The position numbers were made by a program, and so were the translations under genes. A stretch of DNA of 17,443 nt, taken from Clostridia bacterium (lineage in GTDB: Bacteria; Bacillota_A; Clostridia; Christensenellales; Borkfalkiaceae). Shown one piece after another: positions 7,573-15,499 of the stretch (its first letter is position 1; every line of letters begins with the position of its first letter). A model generated the notes under the pieces. That model was not told where the DNA came from. It ran no database searches and was given only the letters and a program-made list of their open reading frames with translations. The DNA is taken from the NCBI GenBank assembly GCA_017457015.1, contig JAFTIG010000024.1, positions 1 to 17,443 of the forward strand, in the 5' to 3' direction.

Positions 7573-10500
7573 TTAATTTTCTGATATTTCTATAATAGGC
7601 GTCTTTAATATGCCGAGTGAGCGGGTTTCGTATTCGTATGCCCACGCGTTGTTTTCCGACCGCCAGTAATCTGGCCCTAAATACATACGTTTTTTGTTCG
7701 CAAACGTATTGTGTAGTGCGGAAAAGGTATTATAGCGCGTACCGTTTAAGATAAGTGTAAGTTTGTGTTTGCCCTTTGATACTTTCGGTATGATTAAACT
7801 AAAGGGTTGGAAAGCAATTTTTCCTTGTTCTACGCCGTCAATCAGCACTTGAATTACCGCTCCGCGATAGTAGGTTGTAGTAACTTTAATATCGCTTGTT
7901 TTTTCAAGTTCAAGGTCAACGTCATACTCGATATTACCGCCGTAAAAAGCCAGTCCTTGTCTAGTTACGTCGCCAAAGTTTAACTTTTCAGGTAGCGGAA
8001 TAAGTTTTGTTTCGCGCCCTGAATAGGTCGCGCCAAACTCGCCTATAAGATAACACGACTCAAGGTCGGTACGCAGTCCGAACGGCATAGATAGTTCTAA
8101 TACGTTCAAACCTTTTTTAACGGGTGGGAGAGCAACCGTTTTTATGTCGCGGTCAATGTAATACCCGTTGGGTGAGTTGTTGACGGCAACGCCGTTAAAC
8201 GTGATAGTCGTATTATGTGGATGCTCTAAAGCAAGACTTGCTCGGTCGTAATCTATTTCACTGTTGATTTCGTAAACGAGTTTTACGGTATGATCTTCGG
8301 GTGCATCAGGCACTGCCCACGGTTGAACTACTTTGGTTCTACGCGACTGTAAATTAAATTGCGCTCTTACGTCCGCGTCAATGCGCATTATTTCTTCAGG
8401 ACCTTTAAGTTCGCCGTTATCGGCAGAGTATTTTGCCATATCTAAAAGAAGAACGTTAGGTTCGCTTAAACGGAAAGTCGCTTTATACTCGATCGGTAGG
8501 GGAGAGAAATTTCGCTCGTCTTTCTTTAGGCGAACGCTCGCGTCGTCTAAGCGCGGAGTAAGTTTTACTAAAACCGAGTCAAGGTCGTAGACTGTCAAAT
8601 AAAAAGTGGTTTTATCTTCATTAGCGTCAAAGTCTAAATCTTTAATTTCTCCGCTCAAGGTATCGTAAAGTTCAGGGGTAAATTTGCCGTTTACGGTAAA
8701 CGCTAACTCTCTACCGTTGATTAAATGCGGGAGTTCCGTTTTTACTGCGTGTACAGAAAATAACCAACGGCAATCGCCGTCTTGGCGCATAGAATAAATT
8801 AAATCGTTTACGGCGCAACCTTCCGAATCGGTGACTTTAACGTTTTGTTTTCCACTTAAAGCACGATATAGGTCTGCTTTCGAGTGAAGTATAACTGTCG
8901 CGTCGTCGGTAAGAGCGGTTAGCGCGTCGTTTTTAACACCGTTGATATATTCGGGCAGTCTGCCTATAAAAATCAATTTTCCGCCTGACTTTTTAAATTC
9001 GGTAAGGATTTTTACGGTGTACGGGGTAAGGGTGGTGCAATCTGATAAAATAATCGTATCGTACTGCATTTTTCCTACCGATAAAGGATTGCTACCGTTT
9101 TTACATAAATCAGGTAAAAGCGACTGAGATATAAAGTCAAAGTCAAATCCGCCCGTGAGTAGCCACTCTGTAGTTTTTCTAAAGTTTTGTTCTAGTTCTT
9201 CTCTTATCGCCAACGTTTCTGATAACGACGCATACACCGTCTTATAAGTATCTATGGGATGAATTACCGCAATATTGACTATCGGCGTTCCGCGCGTCAT
9301 AGCCGTGTTTACACGCGCATAATGGTCTTCTATATAACGATATTGCTCGTGCCACGGCGATTGATAGGATATAGGCGCGGGATAGTCGCGCTTGCCTTCA
9401 CCTTTCATTGATTGCCAAGCAAGGTATGGAACGCGTACTGTTACGCCAAGGCAGGCTTGCCAGTCGCCTTGATACTTATGTCCGCGGAAATCAAAATCCC
9501 ACCCCGTAACGCCGTACAGTTCTGAAAGCATTGCTTCTCTACCATACTGTCTTACAGCCGAACGGCATTGAACGGCAGTGTTAAACTCTACGTCGTCGCA
9601 AAGCATATCGATACCGGGCAGTTGCATATTTTTATAAGCACGCATAACGTCGCCGTTACTTAAGGCCTGCTCGTATAAGGTGTCTTCACCCATAAGGTGA
9701 CCGGTAAACGCTATATTGTTTTGTTCACACCATTTGCCGATATTGTCCATATAAGCCGAACAAAATCTTTCTGAAAGGTGTGTAAAATAGTGGTATCGCG
9801 TTTCTTTTGCACTTTCAATATCAGTATCAAAAAACAGTTCGGGCAAACGTTCTAAAAGGTCAAAACCACAAGCCGACTTAAAAGTTTCGTTAAAGTCGGT
9901 CGTCCACGCATAGCGCACTACTTTTTGGCTCTTTGCGGAAACGGGCGCAAAGTTTGGAAAAAATTGCGGTTCGTCCGTAAATAAAGCAGGTACGCTTTTA
10001 CCGAATTTGTCGCCGACGGCAGACTTAAATTTTTCGTGTGTATAATTGATAAATGCGTCTATGGCGTTCTTATTTAGAACGTCTACGTACGATTGATAAT
10101 TGTAGCGTGGTTCACCGCCTTGTTGTTGCTCTATAAAAAAGTAGTATTTGTTTTTGCACTCGGCAGTTCTCTCCACATTTAGATAATCTACGACCTTTCC
10201 TTCGTCGTCAAAGGTAACGCTAAACGCCGTTAAAAAGTATGGTCTACCCGTTTGTGCTGAAAGTCCGGGCGTTTTGGCGCAATCTGCTTTGTCGCTTACT
10301 GACATAGTTATAAACTTTTGACGGAACTCTTTATTTTTAGTAATTTCTCCGCCTGCTACGCCCGACGGCCATCTGTCTTCGTCATATAGCCACGCTAACA
10401 TATCAAGGCTTTCGGCTTTTTTTGTGCAAAACTTAATCGCTGATAAAAACTCTTGCCCAAGGTATTCGACGGTTAGTCCCTGCCTAACGTGCATGTGGAA

Positions 10501-10662
10501 ACCGCCAAAGCCCATTTTCTTAAACGTTTCTATTTGTCTTGAAAGTTCGTCTTTGTCAAGGTTAGAGTTCCACGCCCAAAAGGGTGTCGCGCGATACTCT
10601 GACGTGGGGTTTTTAAAAAGGTCTATTGAAAGGTCTTTAGTAAGATTTTTCTTATAAAACAT
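7573..10662 (-). CDS. GH106-like glycoside hydrolase (putative alpha-L-rhamnosidase family)
   Basis: This 1029-residue protein starts with a catalytic-barrel entry typical of GH106-like enzymes: PFWAWNSNLDKDEL (27-40) followed by GFGGFHMHVRQGL (51-63). Further conserved-looking acidic motifs are FTDEPQF (228-234), GHLMGED (321-327) and LSELYG (379-384), whose Glu residues are the candidate catalytic acids. The last 300 or so residues look like beta-sandwich, galactose-binding-type domains. Known GH106 enzymes remove alpha-L-rhamnose from plant glycans, but the wider group includes many uncharacterised members, so the substrate is uncertain. No signal peptide is seen, so it should act in the cytoplasm on an imported compound. 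It is the last gene of the operon, 5 bp after the hydrolase gene, with only a weak ribosome binding site (AGG near 10670), which suggests translational coupling. Confidence 0.7.
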   Translation of the reverse strand: MFYKKNLTKDLSIDLFKNPTSEYRATPFWAWNSNLDKDELSRQIETFKKMGFGGFHMHVRQGLTVEYLGQEFLSAIKFCTKKAESLDMLAWLYDEDRWPSGVAGGEITKNKEFRQKFITMSVSDKADCAKTPGLSAQTGRPYFLTAFSVTFDDEGKVVDYLNVERTAECKNKYYFFIEQQQGGEPRYNYQSYVDVLNKNAIDAFINYTHEKFKSAVGDKFGKSVPALFTDEPQFFPNFAPVSAKSQKVVRYAWTTDFNETFKSACGFDLLERLPELFFDTDIESAKETRYHYFTHLSERFCSAYMDNIGKWCEQNNIAFTGHLMGEDTLYEQALSNGDVMRAYKNMQLPGIDMLCDDVEFNTAVQCRSAVRQYGREAMLSELYGVTGWDFDFRGHKYQGDWQACLGVTVRVPYLAWQSMKGEGKRDYPAPISYQSPWHEQYRYIEDHYARVNTAMTRGTPIVNIAVIHPIDTYKTVYASLSETLAIREELEQNFRKTTEWLLTGGFDFDFISQSLLPDLCKNGSNPLSVGKMQYDTIILSDCTTLTPYTVKILTEFKKSGGKLIFIGRLPEYINGVKNDALTALTDDATVILHSKADLYRALSGKQNVKVTDSEGCAVNDLIYSMRQDGDCRWLFSVHAVKTELPHLINGRELAFTVNGKFTPELYDTLSGEIKDLDFDANEDKTTFYLTVYDLDSVLVKLTPRLDDASVRLKKDERNFSPLPIEYKATFRLSEPNVLLLDMAKYSADNGELKGPEEIMRIDADVRAQFNLQSRRTKVVQPWAVPDAPEDHTVKLVYEINSEIDYDRASLALEHPHNTTITFNGVAVNNSPNGYYIDRDIKTVALPPVKKGLNVLELSMPFGLRTDLESCYLIGEFGATYSGRETKLIPLPEKLNFGDVTRQGLAFYGGNIEYDVDLELEKTSDIKVTTTYYRGAVIQVLIDGVEQGKIAFQPFSLIIPKVSKGKHKLTLILNGTRYNTFSALHNTFANKKRMYLGPDYWRSENNAWAYEYETRSLGILKTPIIEISEN

Positions 10663-10667
10663 AATCG

Positions 10668-11417
10668 TTACCTATTCTCTTTAATAATAGCGTTTAGTCG
10701 GTCAAGGCAAAACTCTAAAAATTTTTTCCAAAGTTTATCGTCTATAAATGGATTTGTCTTTGATGTTTTTAACAGTTTTGCTTTGCCGAAAGTATCATTG
10801 TTCCAAGTATGGTTACCGATAAATACGTCCACTTTTTCCTTCATAAGGCGGTTGATTGAATTGATATATGATTCTCGGCATCCGTCAAAGTCAAACGCGC
10901 CTTTGACGAGTGTGTTACAACCTGCACCGCCGAACATTCCCACGCGGTAAGTATTGTCGTTTTCGGTAGTATTGAAAAAGAAGGAGATCGTGCCTTTGGT
11001 ATGGCCGGGCGTTTCCATAAACTCTATAACGGTATTGCCGAGAGAAAGTTTGTCTCCGTCGGAAATTAAAATATCGGGGGTAAAGTAGCGCATAGCGTTA
11101 TCTTTATCGCCTTTTCCTATAAGAGTTTTTGCACCCGATAGATCTTTAAGCGCTGCAGTCGCTTCGACGTGATCCCAGTGCCAGTGGCTATTGATTATAT
11201 ATTTAACGTCCTTTGGTTTAAATCCGAGTTTGTAAATGGAATCGATAACCAAATAAAAAGCGTTGTCATAGCCGGGATCTATAACGATAAGCCCGTCGCC
11301 AGTGTCGATAAGGTGCGTAGACGATTGAAACGTCCCTATAAAGTATAGATTACCTATAATCTTAAAAGGCTCGATCTTACCTTCAAAAGGAAGATTTATC
11401 TTTTTTCTTTCAAACAT
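10668..11417 (-). CDS. Metallo-beta-lactamase-fold hydrolase
   Basis: This 249-residue protein has the metal-binding motif HWHWDH at 78-83, a further His in TPGHTKG (H139) and His in GNHTW (H203). These are the ligands of a dinuclear zinc site. The GHTKGT motif without an Asp in the usual fourth position resembles the subclass B3-like branch. The fold covers lactonases, thioesterases, ring-opening and other hydrolases, and the substrate cannot be told from sequence. It has no signal peptide, so it should be cytoplasmic and is not expected to act as a secreted antibiotic-resistance enzyme. It sits 5 bp after the dehydrogenase gene and 5 bp before the glycosidase gene. Its ribosome binding site, GGAG, lies inside the end of the dehydrogenase gene, about 13 bases before the ATG. 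Confidence 0.85.
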   Translation of the reverse strand: MFERKKINLPFEGKIEPFKIIGNLYFIGTFQSSTHLIDTGDGLIVIDPGYDNAFYLVIDSIYKLGFKPKDVKYIINSHWHWDHVEATAALKDLSGAKTLIGKGDKDNAMRYFTPDILISDGDKLSLGNTVIEFMETPGHTKGTISFFFNTTENDNTYRVGMFGGAGCNTLVKGAFDFDGCRESYINSINRLMKEKVDVFIGNHTWNNDTFGKAKLLKTSKTNPFIDDKLWKKFLEFCLDRLNAIIKENR

Positions 11418-11422
11418 ATAAG

Positions 11423-12496
11423 TTAATTTACTCCGCTTTTAAGTATTCTTATTACTTCGTTGCCGACGTCTTCAGTGGTAGCGTTTCCACCGAGATCGGG
11501 GGTAAGGACCTTTTTATCAACCAAAATTTCTTCAATAACGTCAATTAATTTCTTTCCCCAAGTTTTATGTCCAAAGAAGTCAAGCATTTGGCTTGTCGAC
11601 CAAACGGTTGCGAGCGGATTTGCTTTGCCTTGACCTGCAATGTCGGGAGCAGAGCCGTGTATAGGCTCGAACATGGACGGAAATTTTTTATCGGGATTAA
11701 GATTTGCGCCTGCCGCAAGTCCCATACCGCCTGCAATCGCCGCGCCAAGGTCGGTTAAGATATCGCCGAAAAGATTTGAAGTAACTACTATTTCAAAGCG
11801 TTTAGGATCTTTAATCATAAACATACTTGCCGCATCTACCAAATACGAATAAGTTTTTACGTCAGGATACTCTAAACTTATTTCCTTAAAGACTTTATCC
11901 CAGAATACCATTGAATAGTTTAGAGCGTTGCCTTTGCTTATGCTAGTCAAAGACTTTTTCTCTTTTCTTGCGAGTTCAAACGCGTAGCGTATAACGCGTT
12001 CGCAACCGACGCGAGAGAATACGCCGTCTTGAATAACCACTTCGTTAGGCTTATCTTTAAATAGCCAACTGCCACTGCCTGCGTATTCGCCTTCTGTATT
12101 TTCTCTGACGAAAATCATATCCACGTCTTGTTCGGTAACGTCTTTGAGTGGACAGGGCGCACCTTTTAAGAGTTTAACGGGGCGTAAATTAACGTACTGG
12201 TCGAATTTTTTTCTAATAACTAAAAGTAAATCCCAAAGTGAAATATGGTCGGGAACTCCTGGTGCGCCGACTGCGCCCAAAAATATAGCGTCGTGCTCTA
12301 AAAGTCGTTCTATCCCGTCATCCGCCATCATTTTGCCCGTGCGCTTATAGTATTCACAGCCCCACGGAAAATAGGTGAATTTAAATTCAAATGATTTATC
12401 AAGTTGAGAAACGGCGTTTAATACTTTAACGCCTTCGGCAATGACTTCAGGACCTATTCCGTCGCCTGCAATAACTGCAATTTTGTAAGTTTTCAT
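11423..12496 (-). CDS. Tartrate/D-malate dehydrogenase-type beta-decarboxylating dehydrogenase
   Basis: This 357-residue protein is of the isopropylmalate/isocitrate dehydrogenase superfamily, in the tartrate dehydrogenase/D-malate dehydrogenase branch. VPDHISLW (81-88), FDQYVNLRPV (98-107) and VRENTEGEY (130-138) resemble E. coli DmlA much more than LeuB. Expected catalytic residues are visible: R95, R105, R131, Y138, K188, D221, D245 and D249. The family oxidises a 2-hydroxy acid with NAD and decarboxylates the product, for example D-malate to pyruvate, needing Mn2+ or Mg2+ and K+. LeuB is a weaker alternative, since no leu genes are near. It is the first gene of a three-gene operon, with TAAGGAG at 12504-12510 before the ATG. 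A divergent LysR gene adjoins it, as also occurs for dmlA-dmlR in E. coli. Confidence 0.85.
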   Translation of the reverse strand: MKTYKIAVIAGDGIGPEVIAEGVKVLNAVSQLDKSFEFKFTYFPWGCEYYKRTGKMMADDGIERLLEHDAIFLGAVGAPGVPDHISLWDLLLVIRKKFDQYVNLRPVKLLKGAPCPLKDVTEQDVDMIFVRENTEGEYAGSGSWLFKDKPNEVVIQDGVFSRVGCERVIRYAFELARKEKKSLTSISKGNALNYSMVFWDKVFKEISLEYPDVKTYSYLVDAASMFMIKDPKRFEIVVTSNLFGDILTDLGAAIAGGMGLAAGANLNPDKKFPSMFEPIHGSAPDIAGQGKANPLATVWSTSQMLDFFGHKTWGKKLIDVIEEILVDKKVLTPDLGGNATTEDVGNEVIRILKSGVN

Positions 12497-12532
12497 TTTT
12501 TTGCTCCTTACGGTTTATTATTTAATAAGAAA

Positions 12533-12561
12533 AGTATATCACAAGTATTAGTATTTGTAAA
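12533..12561 (-). promoter_or_regulatory. Sigma-A promoter of the dehydrogenase-hydrolase-glycosidase operon
   Basis: Read on the minus strand, TTTACA (12561-12556) is followed after exactly 17 bp by TATACT (12538-12533). Transcription would start about 30 bp before the dehydrogenase ATG. Confidence 0.75.
12541..12558. promoter_or_regulatory. Candidate LysR-type binding site
   Basis: An interrupted dyad, ACAAGTATT (12541-12549) against AGTATTTGT (12550-12558), pairs at 7 of 9 positions. It lies between the -35 and -10 boxes of the operon promoter and about 15 bp upstream of the lysR -35 box. LysR-type regulators usually bind such dyads between divergent genes. Confidence 0.5.
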
Positions 12562-12573
12562 ATAGATTATTTA

Positions 12574-12602
12574 TTGACTAATATAGTTTTTTCCTATATA
12601 AT
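12574..12602 (+). promoter_or_regulatory. Sigma-A promoter of the lysR gene
   Basis: TTGACT (12574-12579) is followed after 17 bp by a perfect TATAAT (12597-12602). The start site would be close to 12609, so the ribosome binding site GGAG (12611-12614) lies almost at the 5' end of the mRNA. Confidence 0.8.
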
Positions 12603-12621
12603 ATTATAAAGGAGAAAAAAT

Positions 12622-13494
12622 ATGAATTTAGTGCAATTAAAATATTTTCAAACGATAAGTAGCGTCGGCAGTGTTTCGGCGGCGTCTGAAATTTTACACA
12701 TATCGCAACCGTCGCTTTCTGCAGCGATAAAGTCGCTTGAAGACGAGTTTGGCGTGCTCTTATTTAAGCGTCATCATAAGGGCGTTAGCCTAACTGCTGA
12801 AGGGGAAGAACTTTTTAAATTGTCGGTAGGGCTTACCGAACACGCGGAAGAAATTTCAAGAATTATGAACGATGTTTGCGGAAAGAAACGTGTTTTAAGG
12901 CTTGGCGTACCGCCTATGATAGGCTCGGTGATGTTGCCAAAAATATATTCGGAGTTTTTGACGGCTTATCCCGAAGTACAGATTGATATTACCGAATCGG
13001 GTAGGGGCGAACTTATGAATCATTTGTCTAATAGGCGCGTAGACGGGGTACTATTGCCACATTACGCGCCGTTTGGGAAAGGCTTTACGGCCGTTAAGGT
13101 GTGTGACTTTGAGATAGTGTGTTGTTTAAGTGCGGTTAGAAAGACTTCAGGATTGAAAACCGTAGTGCCGAGCGATCTTAAAGACGAGCCTATCGTGCTC
13201 TTTAAGGACAGTTTTTTTCAAACCGAGCAAATTAAAAAGTGGTTTTTATCGGCAGGGATAGAGCCCAAAGTTATAATGCAAACCGATCAACTCTCTACCC
13301 TTAAAAATTTAATAACGAGCGGGGTTGCTACTGGGTTTATGTTCAGTAAATTAATAACGCCGAGCGATAGATTGATACAGATGAAGATGGATGGCTTTAA
13401 GCCGGTATCGGTAAGTTTTGTAAAGGAATCGGAAAACCGTTCTACCGCAACGCTTAAAGCCTTTACCGAGTACGTTAAAAACTATAAACTTTAA
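12622..13494 (+). CDS. LysR-type transcriptional regulator
   Basis: This 290-residue protein has the usual LysR layout. A winged helix-turn-helix fills residues 1-62, with the recognition stretch ISQPSLSAAIKSLE and the typical LLFKRHHKGVSLTAEG wing. A periplasmic-binding-like effector domain runs from about residue 88 to the end. The effector is not known. By analogy with DmlR and similar regulators it may sense the hydroxy-acid substrate of the adjacent dehydrogenase and activate the divergent operon; this is inference from position. GGAG at 12611-12614 precedes the ATG. No clear terminator separates it from sigG, 74 bp downstream on the same strand, so read-through into sigG is possible. 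Confidence 0.92.
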   Translation: MNLVQLKYFQTISSVGSVSAASEILHISQPSLSAAIKSLEDEFGVLLFKRHHKGVSLTAEGEELFKLSVGLTEHAEEISRIMNDVCGKKRVLRLGVPPMIGSVMLPKIYSEFLTAYPEVQIDITESGRGELMNHLSNRRVDGVLLPHYAPFGKGFTAVKVCDFEIVCCLSAVRKTSGLKTVVPSDLKDEPIVLFKDSFFQTEQIKKWFLSAGIEPKVIMQTDQLSTLKNLITSGVATGFMFSKLITPSDRLIQMKMDGFKPVSVSFVKESENRSTATLKAFTEYVKNYKL

Positions 13495-13496
13495 GC

Positions 13497-13525
13497 GAAT
13501 AAAAATTTTTTAATTGCCTATACTT
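13497..13525 (+). promoter_or_regulatory. Tentative forespore (sigma-F/sigma-G) promoter of sigG
   Basis: GAATA (13497-13501) and, 14 bp later, GCCTATACTT (13516-13525) resemble the known sigma-F elements, with one or two mismatches and slightly short spacing. No better sigma-A promoter is visible in the 74-bp gap. The call rests on the expected biology of sigG as much as on sequence. Confidence 0.3.
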
Positions 13526-13540
13526 TATAAGCGGTGTAAA

Positions 13541-13562
13541 TCCTTAACGCAATACATAAGGA
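13541..13562 (+). promoter_or_regulatory. Possible hairpin hiding the sigG ribosome binding site
   Basis: TCCTT (13541-13545) can pair with AAGGA (13558-13562), the core of the sigG ribosome binding site, with a 12-base loop. A second hairpin, GCGGT/ACCGC (13591-13606), lies just inside the coding region. Both could slow translation initiation. Confidence 0.35.
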
Positions 13563-13568
13563 GGGTTT

Positions 13569-14342
13569 ATGTCTAATAAAGTAGTAATATGCGGTGTAAA
13601 TACCGCAACTTTGCCAAAGTTAAAAGAAAACGAAAGTGTAGAACTTTTAAAAAGAGCAAAATCAGGTGACGAGATTGCTAGAGAACAGTTTATAGTCGCA
13701 AATATGCGTCTTGTTCTTTCGGTTATAAAACGTTTTCACTCAAAAAACAAATGTTCTGACGATGTTTTTCAAGCAGGCTGTATAGGTCTTATTAAGGCAA
13801 TGGACAATTTCGATTTGTCGGTTGGGGTAAGATTTTCAACTTACGCCGTTCCGATGATTATCGGGGAAATAAAAAGACTATTACGCGACGGTAATTCTAT
13901 GCGCGTTGCAAGGAGTATAAGGGATATGGCGTATCAAGTGTTAAAAACTCGCAGTGATATTGAAAAGCGCGACGAAGAAGCAACGCTTGATAAAATCGCC
14001 AAAGAAATGAACGTCGCTCTTTCCGAAGTGGTTTACGCGCTTGACGCAATATCGGATACCGTTTCGCTTTACGATCCCGTGTATAATAAAAACGGTGACG
14101 AATTGTTGCTAGTTGATCAAATCGGCGACGAAAAGTGCACGGATGAGAACTGGACGGAAAAGGTCGCTCTCGGCTCTGCAATGAACACGCTACAAGAACG
14201 CGAAAAAAAGATTATTTATTTGAGATATTTTGAAGGCAAAACTCAAACGGAGATTTCTAAAGAAGTAGGGATTTCTCAAGCGCAGGTAAGTCGATTAGAA
14301 AAGAGTGCGCTTTCATGTATTAAAGACTGTATAAGATGCTAA
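13569..14342 (+). CDS. sigG: RNA polymerase sporulation sigma factor sigma-G
   Basis: This 257-residue protein matches sigma-G from its first residues: NKVVICGVNT near the N-terminus, a stretch characteristic of sigma-G. Region 2 contains RLVLSVIKRF and FSTYAVPMIIGEIKR, and region 4 contains ISQAQVSRLEK. Length is as in B. subtilis (about 260). Sigma-G directs late gene expression inside the engulfed forespore. The ATG at 13569 has a strong AAGGAGGG at 13558-13565. In most spore formers it lies directly after sigE; here it follows a LysR gene. Its own terminator follows 24 bp after the stop. Confidence 0.96.
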   Translation: MSNKVVICGVNTATLPKLKENESVELLKRAKSGDEIAREQFIVANMRLVLSVIKRFHSKNKCSDDVFQAGCIGLIKAMDNFDLSVGVRFSTYAVPMIIGEIKRLLRDGNSMRVARSIRDMAYQVLKTRSDIEKRDEEATLDKIAKEMNVALSEVVYALDAISDTVSLYDPVYNKNGDELLLVDQIGDEKCTDENWTEKVALGSAMNTLQEREKKIIYLRYFEGKTQTEISKEVGISQAQVSRLEKSALSCIKDCIRC

Positions 14343-14359
14343 TTTAACCATTATATAAT
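14341..14359 (+). repeat. 19-bp direct repeat, copy 2
   Basis: This is the second copy of the AT-rich 19-mer at 3181-3199 (18 of 19 identical). It begins within the sigG stop codon. Confidence 0.6.
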
Positions 14360-14365
14360 ATATAG

Positions 14366-14404
14366 ACCGCAAGGACGCGAAAAAACACGTCCGACGCGGT
14401 TTTT
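14366..14404 (+). terminator. Intrinsic terminator of sigG
   Basis: The outer stem is ACCGC (14366-14370) with GCGGT (14396-14400). A small internal loop follows, then the inner stem GGACG (14373-14377) with CGTCC (14388-14392), and a T run ends at 14404. Confidence 0.8.
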
Positions 14405-14412
14405 ATAAATGA

Positions 14413-14445
14413 TAAAAGAAAAGGTGCAGAATTTTCTGCACCTTT
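14413..14445 (-). terminator. Intrinsic terminator of the aldolase gene
   Basis: An 11-bp perfect stem (14420-14430 with 14435-14445) has a 4-base loop. It is followed on the minus strand by a T-rich tail at 14419-14413. It lies 26 bp after the aldolase stop codon. Confidence 0.85.
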
Positions 14446-14470
14446 ATCTATCTTTTTAATAAGAATTATC

Positions 14471-15451
14471 TTATTTGCATTCGTCTGCTTTGCCTGCGCA
14501 ACCGAGAACGTTAATGAGTTTGTGCTTAACGATTTCTTTAATGTTAGCACGAGCGGGTTTAAGATATTCTCTGGGGTCGAACTTGTCGGGCTTTTCATTG
14601 AAGAACTGACGGATAGTACCGGTCATTGCAAGACGTAAGTCAGAGTCAATGTTTATCTTGCAAACGGAAAGAGCCGCTGCTTTTCTAAGTTGTTCTTCGG
14701 GTACGCCGATAGCGTCGGGCATCTTACCGCCGTTGTCGTTAACCATCTTAACGTAGTTTTGGGGAACAGAAGAAGAACCGTGTAATACGATCGGGAAGTC
14801 GCCGAGTTCTTTTGCTACTGCTTCTAAAATATCGAAACGGAGTGCGGGGGGAACGAGAATACCTTCTTCGTTTCTGGTGCACTGTTCGGGTTTGAACTTG
14901 TATGCGCCGTGAGAAGTGCCGATAGCGATTGCAAGGCTGTCAACGCCCGTTCTCTTAACGAATTCAACAACTTCTTCAGGTTTGGTGTAACTTTCAGCAC
15001 CGTGTTCAACTTTAACGTCGTCTTCGATACCTGCTAAAGTTCCGAGTTCGCCTTCTCCTGTAACGCCGCGTTCGTGAGCGTATTCAACTACCTTTTTGGT
15101 GAGCGCGATATTTTCTTCAAAGGGAAGGTGTGATCCGTCGATCATAACCGACGTGAAACCGCCGTCGATACAAGACTTACAGGTTTCAAAGTCAGGACCG
15201 TGGTCTAAGTGTAATACGATCGGAATTTCCGGACATTCTAAAACCGCAGCTTCTACGAGTTTAACGAGATAGGTGTGGTTTGCATACGCTCTTGCACCCT
15301 TACTAACTTGAAGAATAACGGGAGCGTTAACTTCTTTACAAGCTTCGGTGATGCCTTGAACGATTTCCATGTTGTTTACGTTGAAAGCGCCGATTGCATA
15401 GCCGTTTTTAGCAGCCATTTCGAACATTTTCTTTGAGTTTACTAATGCCAT
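14471..15451 (-). CDS. fba: Class II fructose-1,6-bisphosphate aldolase
   Basis: This 326-residue zinc-dependent aldolase of glycolysis splits fructose 1,6-bisphosphate into dihydroxyacetone phosphate and glyceraldehyde 3-phosphate. HLDHG (81-85) gives the catalytic D83 and zinc ligand H84. Further zinc-site His residues are in GTSHGAYK (H181) and LHGSSS (H224), and the phosphate/substrate motif NIDSD is at 267-271. The start is taken at the ATG at 15451 because GGAGGC (15464-15459) lies 7 bp before it. A longer frame can be opened from a TTG at 15466, but that codon abuts the ribosome binding site, so it is not used. Codon choice favours C-ending codons, as in highly expressed genes. It is divergent from the aminopeptidase gene. 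Confidence 0.96.
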   Translation of the reverse strand: MALVNSKKMFEMAAKNGYAIGAFNVNNMEIVQGITEACKEVNAPVILQVSKGARAYANHTYLVKLVEAAVLECPEIPIVLHLDHGPDFETCKSCIDGGFTSVMIDGSHLPFEENIALTKKVVEYAHERGVTGEGELGTLAGIEDDVKVEHGAESYTKPEEVVEFVKRTGVDSLAIAIGTSHGAYKFKPEQCTRNEEGILVPPALRFDILEAVAKELGDFPIVLHGSSSVPQNYVKMVNDNGGKMPDAIGVPEEQLRKAAALSVCKINIDSDLRLAMTGTIRQFFNEKPDKFDPREYLKPARANIKEIVKHKLINVLGCAGKADECK

Positions 15452-15499
15452 AATAATAGCCTCCAAATAATATATAATTTTTCTTTTTTAGTATAATCG

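Noticed and set aside
10668..11417. Beta-lactamase conferring antibiotic resistance
   Set aside because: The fold and metal ligands match, but there is no signal peptide and the gene sits in a catabolic-looking operon. The family is mostly not beta-lactamases.
11423..12496. LeuB (3-isopropylmalate dehydrogenase) of leucine synthesis
   Set aside because: Motifs resemble the tartrate/D-malate branch, and no leuA, leuC or leuD is adjacent; LeuB remains a minor possibility.
15452..15466. TTG start giving five more residues on the aldolase
   Set aside because: The TTG directly abuts the GGAGGC ribosome binding site that serves the ATG at 15451.
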